Shown here in pieces: positions 34,818-44,289 of a stretch of 64,000 nucleotides of DNA. The translations under genes and the position numbers were made by a program. Each line of letters starts with the position of its first letter. Within the stretch, counting starts at the first letter, position 1. Below the pieces are notes generated by a model. The model was not told the origin of the DNA and ran no database searches. It saw only the letters and a program-made list of their open reading frames with translations. The DNA lies in assembly GCA_024398835.1 (NCBI GenBank), contig JAKSIK010000011.1, positions 23,092-87,091 of the forward strand, given 5' to 3'. Source of the stretch: Fibrobacter sp. GTDB taxonomy: Bacteria > Fibrobacterota > Fibrobacteria > Fibrobacterales > Fibrobacteraceae.

Positions 34818-35658
34818 TGACACACCTCTTGTCAAAATTTCTGATGTAAGCAAAACCACTAAATCTCATATCAACTTCAAGCGCACAATGCATATCTTGG
34901 GGGAAGCCCGCTTTCACTGTTTCATACAGATCGAAAATCGTTTTGTCCATATCACTGGGGTTAAACAACACCTTATGTCCCACGTCGCGGAAATAGACTT
35001 CAAAAGCAGAGTCCGCCTCAGACCAAGAAACTTGAGAGACTAACTCATACAACTCCTTGTTATCCTCACGCATTTCACTCAGAAACTGAGACATAAGACG
35101 AATCTTATCCTTGTCTTCTACAGCTACAATGGGAAGATGTACAGCGGTCATTGAGGAAAGGGGCAAAAGCACTCCCTGTTCCGAATACACCTGAGCCTTT
35201 CCCCCATCAAAGACTGCCAATATTGGCGTTGCCTCTTCCATAATGATGGATAAGGACGAGGGGAAATGCTTTTCCACTTTTGCAGAAGCAATTAGCGGCA
35301 AATTCATCAAGGCCTTCTCAACGGAATCCGTTTGAATTTCAGCCATTTTCATTCCCGGTTCCACCTGCGCGCTTTGCACCACATCTTCCCAAGAAAGCAT
35401 TCGGTTTCCTTCAATATCAATGTACTGAAGATTTCGAATTTCCATCGGGTTAAGCCGTTGCAAATAGAAGCGATTCATCCAGGCTACCGTTCCTAAAGCC
35501 ACCAAGAGAATGCACACCATCCAGCCACGACGCTTAAACCAGCGGAAAAATCCGCCGAAGCCGCGACGCACTAGATGGGCACGGAATCTCTTACGTTTTT
35601 CTTCGTTATAGCCTATACGGCGCCCGAAGAATGTGGTTTTAGACTTGGTCAAATACAT
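34810..35658 (-). CDS. ftsQ: Cell division protein FtsQ
   Basis: 282 residues. A basic cytoplasmic N-terminus (RRGFGGFFRWFKRRG), one membrane segment (VCILLVALGTVAWM, about residues 47-62), a POTRA domain (IRNLQYIDIEGNRMLSWEDVV through VEKHFPSSLSIIMEEATPIL) and a FtsQ/DivIB-type periplasmic domain. FtsQ links early and late division proteins. It lies in the expected position before ftsA; ddl, often found here in other bacteria, is absent. Confidence 0.85.
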   Translation of the reverse strand: MYLTKSKTTFFGRRIGYNEEKRKRFRAHLVRRGFGGFFRWFKRRGWMVCILLVALGTVAWMNRFYLQRLNPMEIRNLQYIDIEGNRMLSWEDVVQSAQVEPGMKMAEIQTDSVEKALMNLPLIASAKVEKHFPSSLSIIMEEATPILAVFDGGKAQVYSEQGVLLPLSSMTAVHLPIVAVEDKDKIRLMSQFLSEMREDNKELYELVSQVSWSEADSAFEVYFRDVGHKVLFNPSDMDKTIFDLYETVKAGFPQDMHCALEVDMRFSGFAYIRNFDKRCVNG

Positions 35659-37031
35659 TCCTCCAAAATCTTCTCGCCCAATTTCCAGATGTTCCCGGCA
35701 CCCATCAGCACCACAACATCACCCGGTTTCAATTCTTCCTTCAAAATCGGGAGCAAGTTCATCTGATCGCCCACAAAACGAGCATTGCGGTGACCGCGAG
35801 CGGTAGCACTTTCAGCCACAAGAGCTCCCGTCACACCTTCAATGGGGCGTTCACGAGCGGGGTAAATATCTGTTGCCAAAAGCACGTCACAGTTGGCAAA
35901 GGCACTTCCAAAAGCCTCATGCTGGTCGCGAGTGCGGGTAAACAAATGAGGTTGGAACGCCACAATCACGCGACGATCCGGGAATGCTTCGCGGAAGCCC
36001 AGCAATGTTGCAGCAGATTCCGTCGGATGGTGCGCATAGTCATCAAACACCAAGATGCCATTCTTCTCGCCAATAAATTCAAAGCGACGTTTTACGCCTT
36101 CAAAGTCAGCTGCAGCCTTACGAGCAATATCAGGACTGATGCCTTCTTCCATGGCAAGGGCGATGGCAGCAGTTGCATTCAATACATTGTGACGACCCGG
36201 AATCTGGAGTTTGAATTCACCTAGGCTCTCTCCATCACAGAAAATCTCAAAATGCGGGAACCCTTTTTCAAATTTCAGATTGTCAATGCGATATTTGGCC
36301 TGACGACTAAAGCCGTAGGTAATCACAGGCTTACTCACTCGGGAGAAAATCTGCTGCACATTGGGGTCATCAATGCAGAGAATGGCTTGGCCATAGAAAG
36401 GAATCTTATTGATGAACTGGACAAAGGCATCCTTGATTTCTTCAATATTTTCGTAGGTGTCCAAATGATCTGCATCAATATTTGTCACAATCGCAGAACT
36501 AGGCATCATAGAGAGGAAGCTGCGATCAAATTCATCACTTTCGGCGATGAGGTAATCTCCGTGGCCCACTTTTGCGCCACTTCCCTTACCCTTCACCACA
36601 CCACCCACAATGATGGTGGGGTCCAAACCCGCTTCTTCCCAAATCTGGCCCACAATGGATGTCGTTGTGGTTTTGCCGTGAGTGCCTGCAATGGCAAGGG
36701 TGTATTTAAGGCGCATGAGTTCGCCCAACATTTCAGCACGGCGAATCACAGGGATACGACGAGCACGAGCTTCCACCAGTTCGGGATTGTCACGAGGGAC
36801 AGCAGAAGAATACACCACCAAATCCGTTTCTTCTACGTTCTTGGCTTCATGCTTTGCGCTAATCTTAATGCCCAAATTCTTGAGATAGTCAATGACCTGG
36901 CCTTCACCTGTATCAGAACCAGTCACCACAAAATCATTTTCGTGCAAAACCTCGGCAATGCCAGACATTCCAGCACCACCAATGCCTACAAAATGCAGGC
37001 GACGAACGCGTTTGCAATCCATAATCTGCAT
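35649..37031 (-). CDS. murC: UDP-N-acetylmuramate-L-alanine ligase
   Basis: 460 residues. It adds L-Ala to UDP-MurNAc with ATP, the first peptide step of murein synthesis. Motifs: HFVGIGGAGMSGIAEVL (Rossmann), IAGTHGKTTTTSIVGQI (ATP P-loop), ESDEFDRSFL, NIDADHLD, and DDYAHHPTESAATL. Its ATG overlaps the murG stop by one base (TAATG) and its end overlaps ftsQ by 10 bp. Confidence 0.96.
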   Translation of the reverse strand: MQIMDCKRVRRLHFVGIGGAGMSGIAEVLHENDFVVTGSDTGEGQVIDYLKNLGIKISAKHEAKNVEETDLVVYSSAVPRDNPELVEARARRIPVIRRAEMLGELMRLKYTLAIAGTHGKTTTTSIVGQIWEEAGLDPTIIVGGVVKGKGSGAKVGHGDYLIAESDEFDRSFLSMMPSSAIVTNIDADHLDTYENIEEIKDAFVQFINKIPFYGQAILCIDDPNVQQIFSRVSKPVITYGFSRQAKYRIDNLKFEKGFPHFEIFCDGESLGEFKLQIPGRHNVLNATAAIALAMEEGISPDIARKAAADFEGVKRRFEFIGEKNGILVFDDYAHHPTESAATLLGFREAFPDRRVIVAFQPHLFTRTRDQHEAFGSAFANCDVLLATDIYPARERPIEGVTGALVAESATARGHRNARFVGDQMNLLPILKEELKPGDVVVLMGAGNIWKLGEKILEECI

Positions 37032-38101
37032 TATGCGCTCTCCTTTTCCATAATTACTTTTGCAATCTGGTCAGCAGCATCGGGCATTCCCAACCGCTTT
37101 GCTGCATCGGCCATCTTTCCTAATTTTTCAGTATCATTCAACAGGCCTTCTACCTTGTTCCACAAGTCATTGGGATCGTTATCCAACTCCACAAAGCAGG
37201 CACCCGCTTTTTCCACGACGCGGGCATTGTGTTCCTGGTGGTTTGCCGTCGCGTGCGGGAACGGAAGTAAAATAGAGGGTTTACCGAAAGCTAGAACTTC
37301 TGCCAAGGCAGAAGCACCTGCACGACTGATAATCAAATCAGCGTACATCATATAAGCGTAAATGTTGTTCAAGAAGCCTCGAACTGCCACGTTGGGGAGT
37401 TCTCCAACACGGCCATTGATGGCATCTACATTCTTAACGCCCACCTGCCAAACCACAGAAACATTTTCATTCGCAGTAATCCGCTTCAGGCTTTCTTCAA
37501 TCTTCACATTAATGCCTGCAGCACCCTGAGAACCGCCCACAATAAACACGGCCTTCTTGCCTTCCGGGAATTCTTCGGGGCGTTTCAGTTCGTCAAATGT
37601 CGGCAGCTTCCGCACAGGATTTCCATAAATCATGGTTTTTCCTTCAGGGAAGAACTTCGCCGCATCTGCAGAAGTCACAAAGATGGTCTTTGCATAACGG
37701 CTGCCCAATTTATTGGCAACGCCTGCAACAGCATTTTGTTCCTGCAGATAAACAGGAATGCCCATACGGCCAGCGGCAATCACAATAGGAAGAGAAACAT
37801 ATCCACCTGTAGCAACAACTACATCGGGTTTTACTTTTTTGATGATAGCCTTCGCCCTAATGTAGGCTCCTGCCAATTTAAAAGGAAGTGTCAAATTTTT
37901 GACCATGGAGCCACGACTAAGAGGAACTGCCTTACTGTATTCGTATGGCCAATTAGCAGACACTAGGCGATCTTCCATAGAGCCTTTTCGACCCGCAAAA
38001 GTGATTTCCACATCACCCATTTTCTTCATACTATCAGCAATAGCTACTGCCGGGAATATATGGCCACCTGTTCCACCACAGACAAAAAGAAACTTCTTCA
38101 T
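37031..38101 (-). CDS. murG: Lipid II glycosyltransferase MurG
   Basis: 356 residues. It adds GlcNAc to lipid I to give lipid II at the inner face of the membrane. Motifs: VCGGTGGHIFPAVAIAD at the N-terminus, PDVVVATGGYVSLP, IYLQEQNAVAGVANKL-like segment near 120, IVGGSQGAAGINV and ISRAGASALAEVLAFGKPSILLPFPHATANHQ (UDP-GlcNAc site). It overlaps ftsW by 4 bp. Confidence 0.96.
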   Translation of the reverse strand: MKKFLFVCGGTGGHIFPAVAIADSMKKMGDVEITFAGRKGSMEDRLVSANWPYEYSKAVPLSRGSMVKNLTLPFKLAGAYIRAKAIIKKVKPDVVVATGGYVSLPIVIAAGRMGIPVYLQEQNAVAGVANKLGSRYAKTIFVTSADAAKFFPEGKTMIYGNPVRKLPTFDELKRPEEFPEGKKAVFIVGGSQGAAGINVKIEESLKRITANENVSVVWQVGVKNVDAINGRVGELPNVAVRGFLNNIYAYMMYADLIISRAGASALAEVLAFGKPSILLPFPHATANHQEHNARVVEKAGACFVELDNDPNDLWNKVEGLLNDTEKLGKMADAAKRLGMPDAADQIAKVIMEKESA

Positions 38102-39270
38102 GCTTCACTCCTCGTGTATTCAAAACCCTCATAATGATGGGTATCAACACCATCGGCACTGTTCATGTAGGGCTCATATATTTTTGTACCTGCATCAGCC
38201 TTGGAAATGTTCAGCAAGATTCCAATGAACAATGCAGAAAAAATCAAATTCGTTCCGCCAAAACTCAAGAATGGCAAAGGTTGCCCAGTTGTGGGGAATA
38301 GTCCTGTACTCACGCATACGTGAATCAAGAAATTCAGGAATAAAGATATCGTCAATGCTACCGCCATATACTTCCCAAAACGCGAGGAGGAATGACGAGC
38401 AATTTCAAAACCCTGATAGAAAATAACAGCAAACAACGCAAGGACGAAGAATGTTCCCACAAAGCCAAATTCTTCCCCTACCACAGAATAGACCACATCT
38501 TTGTGGGCTTCCGGCAAATACCCTAATTTTTGCATTCCCATACCAATTCCGGTTCCCGTCCAGCCCCCATTTCCAAGAGCTTCTATAGCATGCAAACTTT
38601 GATGTGCGGATTCATGATACTGTTCAGGATTCAAGAACGCTAAAATACGCTTCGAGGTATGAGATTTCACCAAGAGTACAATCAGCCCTATGGGAATGCA
38701 ACCACCCAAGACACAAGCGAGATACTTGAGCCGTGCCCCTGCCACCAAAAGAACCGCAAGGAGTATTCCAGCAAAGAGAAGTAGCATGGAATAATTCGGC
38801 TGCAGCGCCAAAAGTATTGCAGAAATTCCAAAAGGAATTGCCGGCTGAATGATGCTGCATTTCAAAGACTTGATTTCCATTCCTGCAACAGACAACTTTG
38901 CGCAAACCATGGCAATAAGGCCCAACTTCAAAATTTCTGAAGGCTGGATACCCCAAATCCAGCGACTAGCCCCCTTCACATTACCGCCAGCCACAATAGC
39001 CGCAATGGTAAGCACAATTCCTATGCAGAATACCACTCGAGCACCTTTTTTCCATACACTATAATCAACGCGCGAAACAATCATCATCAAAATCAAAGCG
39101 ATACCAACTTTTTGCAAGTGGGCCTTCAGATAATATTCTGGAGGAAGCCCCAAACGCAACGCATGGGGTGTTGAAGCGGTATAGACAACAACAATGCCAA
39201 AGCATATCAACAATAACGTTGACAGCAACAGCCACTTGTTAATGCCTGATTTTTGAGTTCCCTTCAACAT
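38098..39270 (-). CDS. ftsW: SEDS glycosyltransferase FtsW
   Basis: 390 residues with about ten membrane segments. SEDS-family marks: NVKGASRWIWGIQPSEILKLGLI near residues 95-117, LQPNYSMLLLF, and VVGEEFGFVGTFF followed by GLFPTTGQPLPFLSFGGTNLI. FtsW polymerises lipid II into septal glycan with its partner FtsI, encoded in the same cluster. The conserved catalytic-region aspartate position reads as Asn here (QPNYS versus the usual QPD.G/S), which is worth noting. A 22-bp gap separates it from murF; mraY and murD are missing from between them. Confidence 0.9.
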   Translation of the reverse strand: MLKGTQKSGINKWLLLSTLLLICFGIVVVYTASTPHALRLGLPPEYYLKAHLQKVGIALILMMIVSRVDYSVWKKGARVVFCIGIVLTIAAIVAGGNVKGASRWIWGIQPSEILKLGLIAMVCAKLSVAGMEIKSLKCSIIQPAIPFGISAILLALQPNYSMLLLFAGILLAVLLVAGARLKYLACVLGGCIPIGLIVLLVKSHTSKRILAFLNPEQYHESAHQSLHAIEALGNGGWTGTGIGMGMQKLGYLPEAHKDVVYSVVGEEFGFVGTFFVLALFAVIFYQGFEIARHSSSRFGKYMAVALTISLFLNFLIHVCVSTGLFPTTGQPLPFLSFGGTNLIFSALFIGILLNISKADAGTKIYEPYMNSADGVDTHHYEGFEYTRSEA

Positions 39271-39292
39271 TGTTCGCTCAGATTCCTATTCC

Positions 39293-40681
39293 TTACATCT
39301 TGATGACTGTTTTCAGTTTCAAGAGGCTATCCACCACTTGTTCCATCTTCATACCACGAGAGCCTTTCACCAAAAGCACATCACCTTCAGCCACCACATC
39401 TTCCAAAAATTCAATGACTTCTTGGACCGTTTCAAAATGGTAAGCGGCCTTCATGCCTTTTTCCTTGGCGCCCTTCACAAAGTTCTTCGCCTCTTCGCCT
39501 ACAGCCAAGAGAAGGTCAAAATTCATTTCCGGCACCATATTTCCAATGCTGCGATGAAGTTCCTTGGAAGCCTTGCCCAGTTCCAGCATATCGCCGAGAA
39601 CAGCGATGCGACAGCCCTTCACATTCATATTTCCAATAGTCTGAAGAGCCATTTTTGTAGAAGAGGGGTTGGCATTATAGCAGTCAGAAACAATCTTAAA
39701 GCCATTGCCCTTACGAATTTCCATACGCATATTGGTCGCGCGGAACCCTGCCAGAGCATTGGCAATTTCTGCCTTGGAAATATGGAAGGTTTCACCAACT
39801 GCAATAGCAGCAAGCGCATTGTAGAGGTTGTGAGAGCCCGGCACACTCAATTCAAAACGCGTACGGCCCACATAGAAGCAAGCGCAGGCGTTTTCGTTCC
39901 ATGTCAACTTTTCAGGCTTAATCACGCCACGGCGCACACCAAATGTCAGCACTTTCACATTGCGGGTACTGCGAACTTTGCAAAGGCGCGGATCGTCCGC
40001 ATTCACAATCAAAGTACCGCCCTTCTTGAGGCCATCCTTGATGGTAATCTTCTCGCGGAAAACGCCATCCAAATCACCCAAACGTTCCAAATGGCTTGCA
40101 CCAATGTTGGTAATCACAGCCACATCGGGCTCCGTAGCCATAGAAAGCGGATGAATTTCATTAGGACCGCTAGTTCCCATTTCCACAACTGCAGCCTCAT
40201 GAGAATGCTTCAGCTGGAAAAGCGTCATGGGAACGCCAATATGATTATTGAAGTTGCCCTGAGTAGCATGAGTATTGAACTTTGTGGAGAGTACTGTCTT
40301 CACCATCTCTTTCGTGGTGGTCTTGCCGTTACTGCCCGTAATAGCAACCTTCTTCACATCAAAGCGCTGCTGATAGCCCTTGGCAAGTTTGAGAAGAGCC
40401 TTGGTGGTATCTTCCACCGGGGCAAACATTTTAAAGGTATTCTGTTGGGCGGTTTCCTGATTTACAACACTCATCAGAGCTCCATCCTTTTCCATCTGGG
40501 TGACAAACTGGTGGGCGTCAAAACGAGCGCCCTTGATTGGCCAAAACACAACGCCTTTGGCCTTTTCGCGGGAATCCATGCAAAGATTCACCTTTCGCTT
40601 GAGATTCTTTGCGGGAACACCTATGGAATTCACTTCCAAGATGTCCAGCATCTCTTGCACTGTTATTTCTAGTTTCAGCAT
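39293..40681 (-). CDS. murF: UDP-MurNAc-tripeptide D-Ala-D-Ala ligase MurF
   Basis: 462 residues. It adds D-Ala-D-Ala to the UDP-MurNAc-tripeptide. Motifs: DSREKAKGVVFWPIKGARFDAHQFV, AITGSNGKTTTKEMV (P-loop), GNFNNHIGVPMTL, EMGTSGPNEI, NIGASHLE and SDCYNANPSSTKMAL. The start overlaps the murE stop by 7 bp (ATGCTGA), so the two genes are probably translationally coupled. Confidence 0.95.
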   Translation of the reverse strand: MLKLEITVQEMLDILEVNSIGVPAKNLKRKVNLCMDSREKAKGVVFWPIKGARFDAHQFVTQMEKDGALMSVVNQETAQQNTFKMFAPVEDTTKALLKLAKGYQQRFDVKKVAITGSNGKTTTKEMVKTVLSTKFNTHATQGNFNNHIGVPMTLFQLKHSHEAAVVEMGTSGPNEIHPLSMATEPDVAVITNIGASHLERLGDLDGVFREKITIKDGLKKGGTLIVNADDPRLCKVRSTRNVKVLTFGVRRGVIKPEKLTWNENACACFYVGRTRFELSVPGSHNLYNALAAIAVGETFHISKAEIANALAGFRATNMRMEIRKGNGFKIVSDCYNANPSSTKMALQTIGNMNVKGCRIAVLGDMLELGKASKELHRSIGNMVPEMNFDLLLAVGEEAKNFVKGAKEKGMKAAYHFETVQEVIEFLEDVVAEGDVLLVKGSRGMKMEQVVDSLLKLKTVIKM

Positions 40682-42090
40682 TTTTCCATTGCCTTCACCG
40701 CTTCTTCGCGGTCGTCAAAATGATGCTTCGTCTTGCCGATAATCTGATAGTCCTCATGACCTTTACCTGCAATGACCAGCCAATCGCCATCCTTCAATGC
40801 AGCACACGCACGCTGAATAGCGATTGCACGATTTTCTTCCACTTCAAACTTGTCCGTCTTCATTCCTGCAAGAACATCCTTAATGATGTCCGCAGGATTT
40901 TCCGTGCGGGGATTATCAGAGGTGAGCCAAGCCTTATCAGCCATGCGTTCTGCGATATCACCCATGATGGGGCGCTTTGTTCTGTCGCGATCGCCACCGC
41001 AGCCAAATACCACACTAAGGGTACCGCGGCAAAGACTGCGAGCTGTATTCAGCACGCGTTCCAACGCATCGGGCGTATGCGCATAATCCACAATCACATG
41101 CTTTCCATTCTTGTTCCAGACTTTTTCAAAACGTCCCGGAACGCGAACTGTAGCCAACGCCTTCCGAATAGCGGTTTCCGGAACGCCAATGCTGTGAGCC
41201 CAACCCAAAACCAAAAGCACATTGTCCACATTGAAATCGCCGCATAATGGAGTTTCAAAAGCATCTACAGCAACCATGGGAAGGGTAAATTTCAGACCAT
41301 CTTCCGTATTTACCACAGTTCCCTGAGGGCGAATATCCGCTTTTTCCTTTCCCAAGCGAGAAACCGCTACTTTACGACCATTCAGAGAATCAAAAAGTTT
41401 TTCACCGTAACTATCATCAATATTAATGACAGCCACACCATCATCCGCCAAGTAGCGCGTAAACAAAAGCTTTTTCGCTTCAAAATAGGCGTCCATGGTT
41501 TTGTGATAATCCAGATGGTCCTGGGTCAAATTGCTGAAAAGGCCGCTACGGAAACGGATTCCCGCAACGCGTCCTTGATGGAGGGAATGGGAGGATGTTT
41601 CCATCACCAAATCCGTACACCCCAATTCAAGAGCACGAGCGCCAAAAGCGAACAAATCCAGAAGACCGGGTGTTGTGAGTGTGGCTGGGGTAGATTCTTC
41701 CCCAATCTTATTTTTGATGGTCCCTAGAAGTGCTGTCTTATGGCCAGCTGCCGTCAACATTTCATTCATCAAGAATGCGCTAGTAGTTTTGCCATTGGTT
41801 CCCGTTACTGCGTGAACCGTAAGCTTGCCAAAAGGATCCTTGTAGAAAATCTTCGCCGTTTCCAAACGGGCTGCCTTTACATCTGCCACCTGAATCCACT
41901 TGGAAGCCATTCCTTCGGGAGCAGGAGTCTCCCCTACAATGGCAACGGCGCCCGCGGCCAATGCCGCCTTTGCAAAAATTTCAAAATCAGCAGTAGGCAT
42001 GGAGAAGAACAAATCTCCATTCTTCACGCGACGAGAATCATCGCACAATCCCTGAACAGCCAGATTCTTCAAAAGTCCTTCAGAAATCAT
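40675..42090 (-). CDS. murE: UDP-MurNAc-dipeptide ligase MurE, mDAP type
   Basis: 471 residues from the ATG at 42090, which overlaps the ftsI stop (TAATG). P-loop AVTGTNGKTTSAFLMNEML, LVMETSSHSLHQGRV, TQDHLDYHKTMD and the substrate signature SDNPRTENPADI. DNPR marks enzymes that add meso-diaminopimelate, not lysine, so the murein is of the DAP type as in other Gram-negatives. Confidence 0.95.
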   Translation of the reverse strand: MISEGLLKNLAVQGLCDDSRRVKNGDLFFSMPTADFEIFAKAALAAGAVAIVGETPAPEGMASKWIQVADVKAARLETAKIFYKDPFGKLTVHAVTGTNGKTTSAFLMNEMLTAAGHKTALLGTIKNKIGEESTPATLTTPGLLDLFAFGARALELGCTDLVMETSSHSLHQGRVAGIRFRSGLFSNLTQDHLDYHKTMDAYFEAKKLLFTRYLADDGVAVINIDDSYGEKLFDSLNGRKVAVSRLGKEKADIRPQGTVVNTEDGLKFTLPMVAVDAFETPLCGDFNVDNVLLVLGWAHSIGVPETAIRKALATVRVPGRFEKVWNKNGKHVIVDYAHTPDALERVLNTARSLCRGTLSVVFGCGGDRDRTKRPIMGDIAERMADKAWLTSDNPRTENPADIIKDVLAGMKTDKFEVEENRAIAIQRACAALKDGDWLVIAGKGHEDYQIIGKTKHHFDDREEAVKAMEKC

Positions 42091-43982
42091 TAGCCCTTCT
42101 CCTTCAGGGTGAGTTTGCAAATTGCACCTTTCTTCAGTTCTTCCTCAGCTTTTGGGGATTGCGCAACCACTCGACCTTTACCTGTATATTCCACATTCAC
42201 GCGGATGTTCCCTAAAATTTCCATGGCATCTTTCAAAGAAAGGCCCTTCAAATCGGGCATTTTAGAAGCCACCGCATTGCCAAGCATCAAAGTCTTTCCT
42301 ATAGAATCCGGCATATCCACCCGTTCTGAAATCACGCGGTCGCCATTCCCCGAGAAATTCACCGCGCAATTTCTCTCAGCAGCAACACGCTTTGCGGCAT
42401 CCATCGTCATGCCCACAAAATCCATATCGCAGGATTTTTTCCCTTGCACTTGGGCCAAATTATGCGTCAGCGGAGAAAGTTCCGGATGGTAATAAATTCC
42501 TTCCATAATGCGACGGAAAATAGGGCCTGCCGTAACACCACCCACATGCTTCCCCTGCGGATCATCCACCAGCACCATGCACACATAACGGGCATTTTCA
42601 ACAGGGGCAAGGCCTATGAAAGATGCTACTTGAGAATTATGATCATAAGATCCAGTTTCTTGATTGTACTTTTCCGCAGTACCGGTCTTTCCACCAAAAA
42701 TCACATCCGGCAATTTCTTGCTGGCCACCTGCTTTGCCGTTCCGCTATTCACCACACGATTGAGCATTGCACGAATTTTTGCAGCCGTAGATTCGCTCAC
42801 CACACGACGGATTTCCACAGGTTCCTTCTTTTCCACCAAGGAGCCATCGGCATCACGCCATTCCTTCACAATCATGGGTTCCATCAGTTTTCCGCCATTT
42901 GCAATAGCAGAATAGGCCATCACCATCTGGATAGGAGTCACCATTACTGCATGCCCAAAGCCCATGGAACGCAAATCACTTCCACTATTTGCAGAAAGCA
43001 CATAGGGGTCTTTCAGCATGCCCGATTCCTCGCCATAGAAGTATTCGGACGTTTTCATGCCAAGGCCAAAGTTGCGGGCCATGCGATAGAGCTTTTCACT
43101 TCCCACTTCTGCAGCAATCTTTGCAAAAACAATATTGGAAGATTGCACCATTGCCTCAGGCATATTCATATCCCCATATTCATGAGTATCATGAATAGCG
43201 CTAGCTCTAGGATTCCATTTCCAGCTTTTGCCTTCATTGGGGAACACCCGATTAGTATCCACTACATTATTTTCAAGAGCCGCAGCCGCCGTCACCACCT
43301 TGAAAGTAGAGCCTGGTTCGTAAGACAATGCCACAATTTCATTTTTTGCCATACGGCCAACACCCTGGCTCTTGGAATTGGGATCAAAAGTGGGGTAACT
43401 AGCCATAGCGAGAATTTCACCTGTGTAAGGATCCACCACTACAGCGCTAGCACTTTTAGCGTTGAACTCCACAACGCCATCTTTCAAAGACTTTTCTACC
43501 ACTTCCTGCATATTGCGGTCAATGGTCAGCACCAAATTCTTGCCCGGCTCCGCTAAAGTCACATCTTCCGAGCGACTGTAGATTTCACGACGGCGCGCAT
43601 CCTGAACACTCACGCGATAGCCTTCGCTTCCACTCAAGCGGGTGTCAAAAATGCGTTCCATGCCCATATTGCCATGGCCGCTATAATCCAGCTTTCCTAC
43701 AATCTGGGATGCCAATTTTCCTTGCAAGAACAAACGCGAATATCCCAAGGATTTATTCGATGTATCCTTGTAGTTGTCGGCCAAAACAACACCATTGCGG
43801 TCCATAATCAGCCCACGTTCGGCGTAGGTATTCTTCGCCTGAGTCACCATGCTCTTTGTTTTAGCCTGGTAAACACTTTGTTTCAAAATCTGGATATTGA
43901 AAGTCTGCAAGGCAAGAACCGCCACCAGGCAGAGAACAAGCCATTTCAGGAAGGCCAGGGGTTCCAACTGAAACTTATTCAT
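42090..43982 (-). CDS. ftsI: Septal penicillin-binding protein FtsI with PASTA-like tail
   Basis: 630 residues. N-terminal membrane anchor (WLVLCLVAVLALQTFNIQIL), PBP dimer domain, and a transpeptidase with catalytic EPGSTFKVV (SxxK), QSSNIVFAK (SxN) and FGGKTGTAEKYN (KTG). It cross-links septal peptidoglycan together with FtsW. The last 120 residues contain two PASTA-like segments (CDMDFVGMTMDAAKRVAAE; MPDLKGLSLKDAMEILGN). PASTA tails are usual in Gram-positive and FCB-group division PBPs but absent from E. coli FtsI. Overlaps ftsL by 8 bp. Confidence 0.93.
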   Translation of the reverse strand: MNKFQLEPLAFLKWLVLCLVAVLALQTFNIQILKQSVYQAKTKSMVTQAKNTYAERGLIMDRNGVVLADNYKDTSNKSLGYSRLFLQGKLASQIVGKLDYSGHGNMGMERIFDTRLSGSEGYRVSVQDARRREIYSRSEDVTLAEPGKNLVLTIDRNMQEVVEKSLKDGVVEFNAKSASAVVVDPYTGEILAMASYPTFDPNSKSQGVGRMAKNEIVALSYEPGSTFKVVTAAAALENNVVDTNRVFPNEGKSWKWNPRASAIHDTHEYGDMNMPEAMVQSSNIVFAKIAAEVGSEKLYRMARNFGLGMKTSEYFYGEESGMLKDPYVLSANSGSDLRSMGFGHAVMVTPIQMVMAYSAIANGGKLMEPMIVKEWRDADGSLVEKKEPVEIRRVVSESTAAKIRAMLNRVVNSGTAKQVASKKLPDVIFGGKTGTAEKYNQETGSYDHNSQVASFIGLAPVENARYVCMVLVDDPQGKHVGGVTAGPIFRRIMEGIYYHPELSPLTHNLAQVQGKKSCDMDFVGMTMDAAKRVAAERNCAVNFSGNGDRVISERVDMPDSIGKTLMLGNAVASKMPDLKGLSLKDAMEILGNIRVNVEYTGKGRVVAQSPKAEEELKKGAICKLTLKEKG

Positions 43983-44289
43983 TGGTCCCTCCCATCTTCA
44001 TCACTTTCACCGGAAGGCCATTGAGACCAAGCTCTACCTGTTCTGCAAATTCCGCCAGGTTTTCCAAAGAAGAAAGCTGATTAATCTGGAGTTCCATCAG
44101 CATCGCTTCACGCTGAAGATTCACGACTTTCTCAGAAAGCTTGTGCGATTCCGTGTAAAGGCTATTCAATCGATTCTGCAGATAGAGCGGAAGAATCCAG
44201 ACAAATGCAGCAAAGAGTACCGCAGCCACCACCACCTTGACGATGGAGACATTCATGGTAGACATACGAATTTTTTCTAATGCACTCAT
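43975..44289 (-). CDS. ftsL: FtsL-like division protein
   Basis: 104 residues with one membrane segment (VVVAAVLFAAFVWILPLYL, about residues 20-38) followed by a coiled coil (NRLNSLYTESHKLSEKVVNL through LQINQLSSLENLAEFAEQ). Size, topology and position between rsmH and ftsI match FtsL, which forms a complex with FtsQ and FtsB. Sequence identity in this family is low, so position carries much of the weight. It overlaps both neighbours. Confidence 0.8.
   Translation of the reverse strand: MSALEKIRMSTMNVSIVKVVVAAVLFAAFVWILPLYLQNRLNSLYTESHKLSEKVVNLQREAMLMELQINQLSSLENLAEFAEQVELGLNGLPVKVMKMGGTNE

Noticed and set aside
34817..34859. Extended N-terminus for FtsA
   Set aside because: The extra 14 residues lie before a good ribosome site and are not FtsA-like; the same reasoning removed extensions from murE, uppP, htpG, proC, the SRPBCC gene and two lipoproteins.
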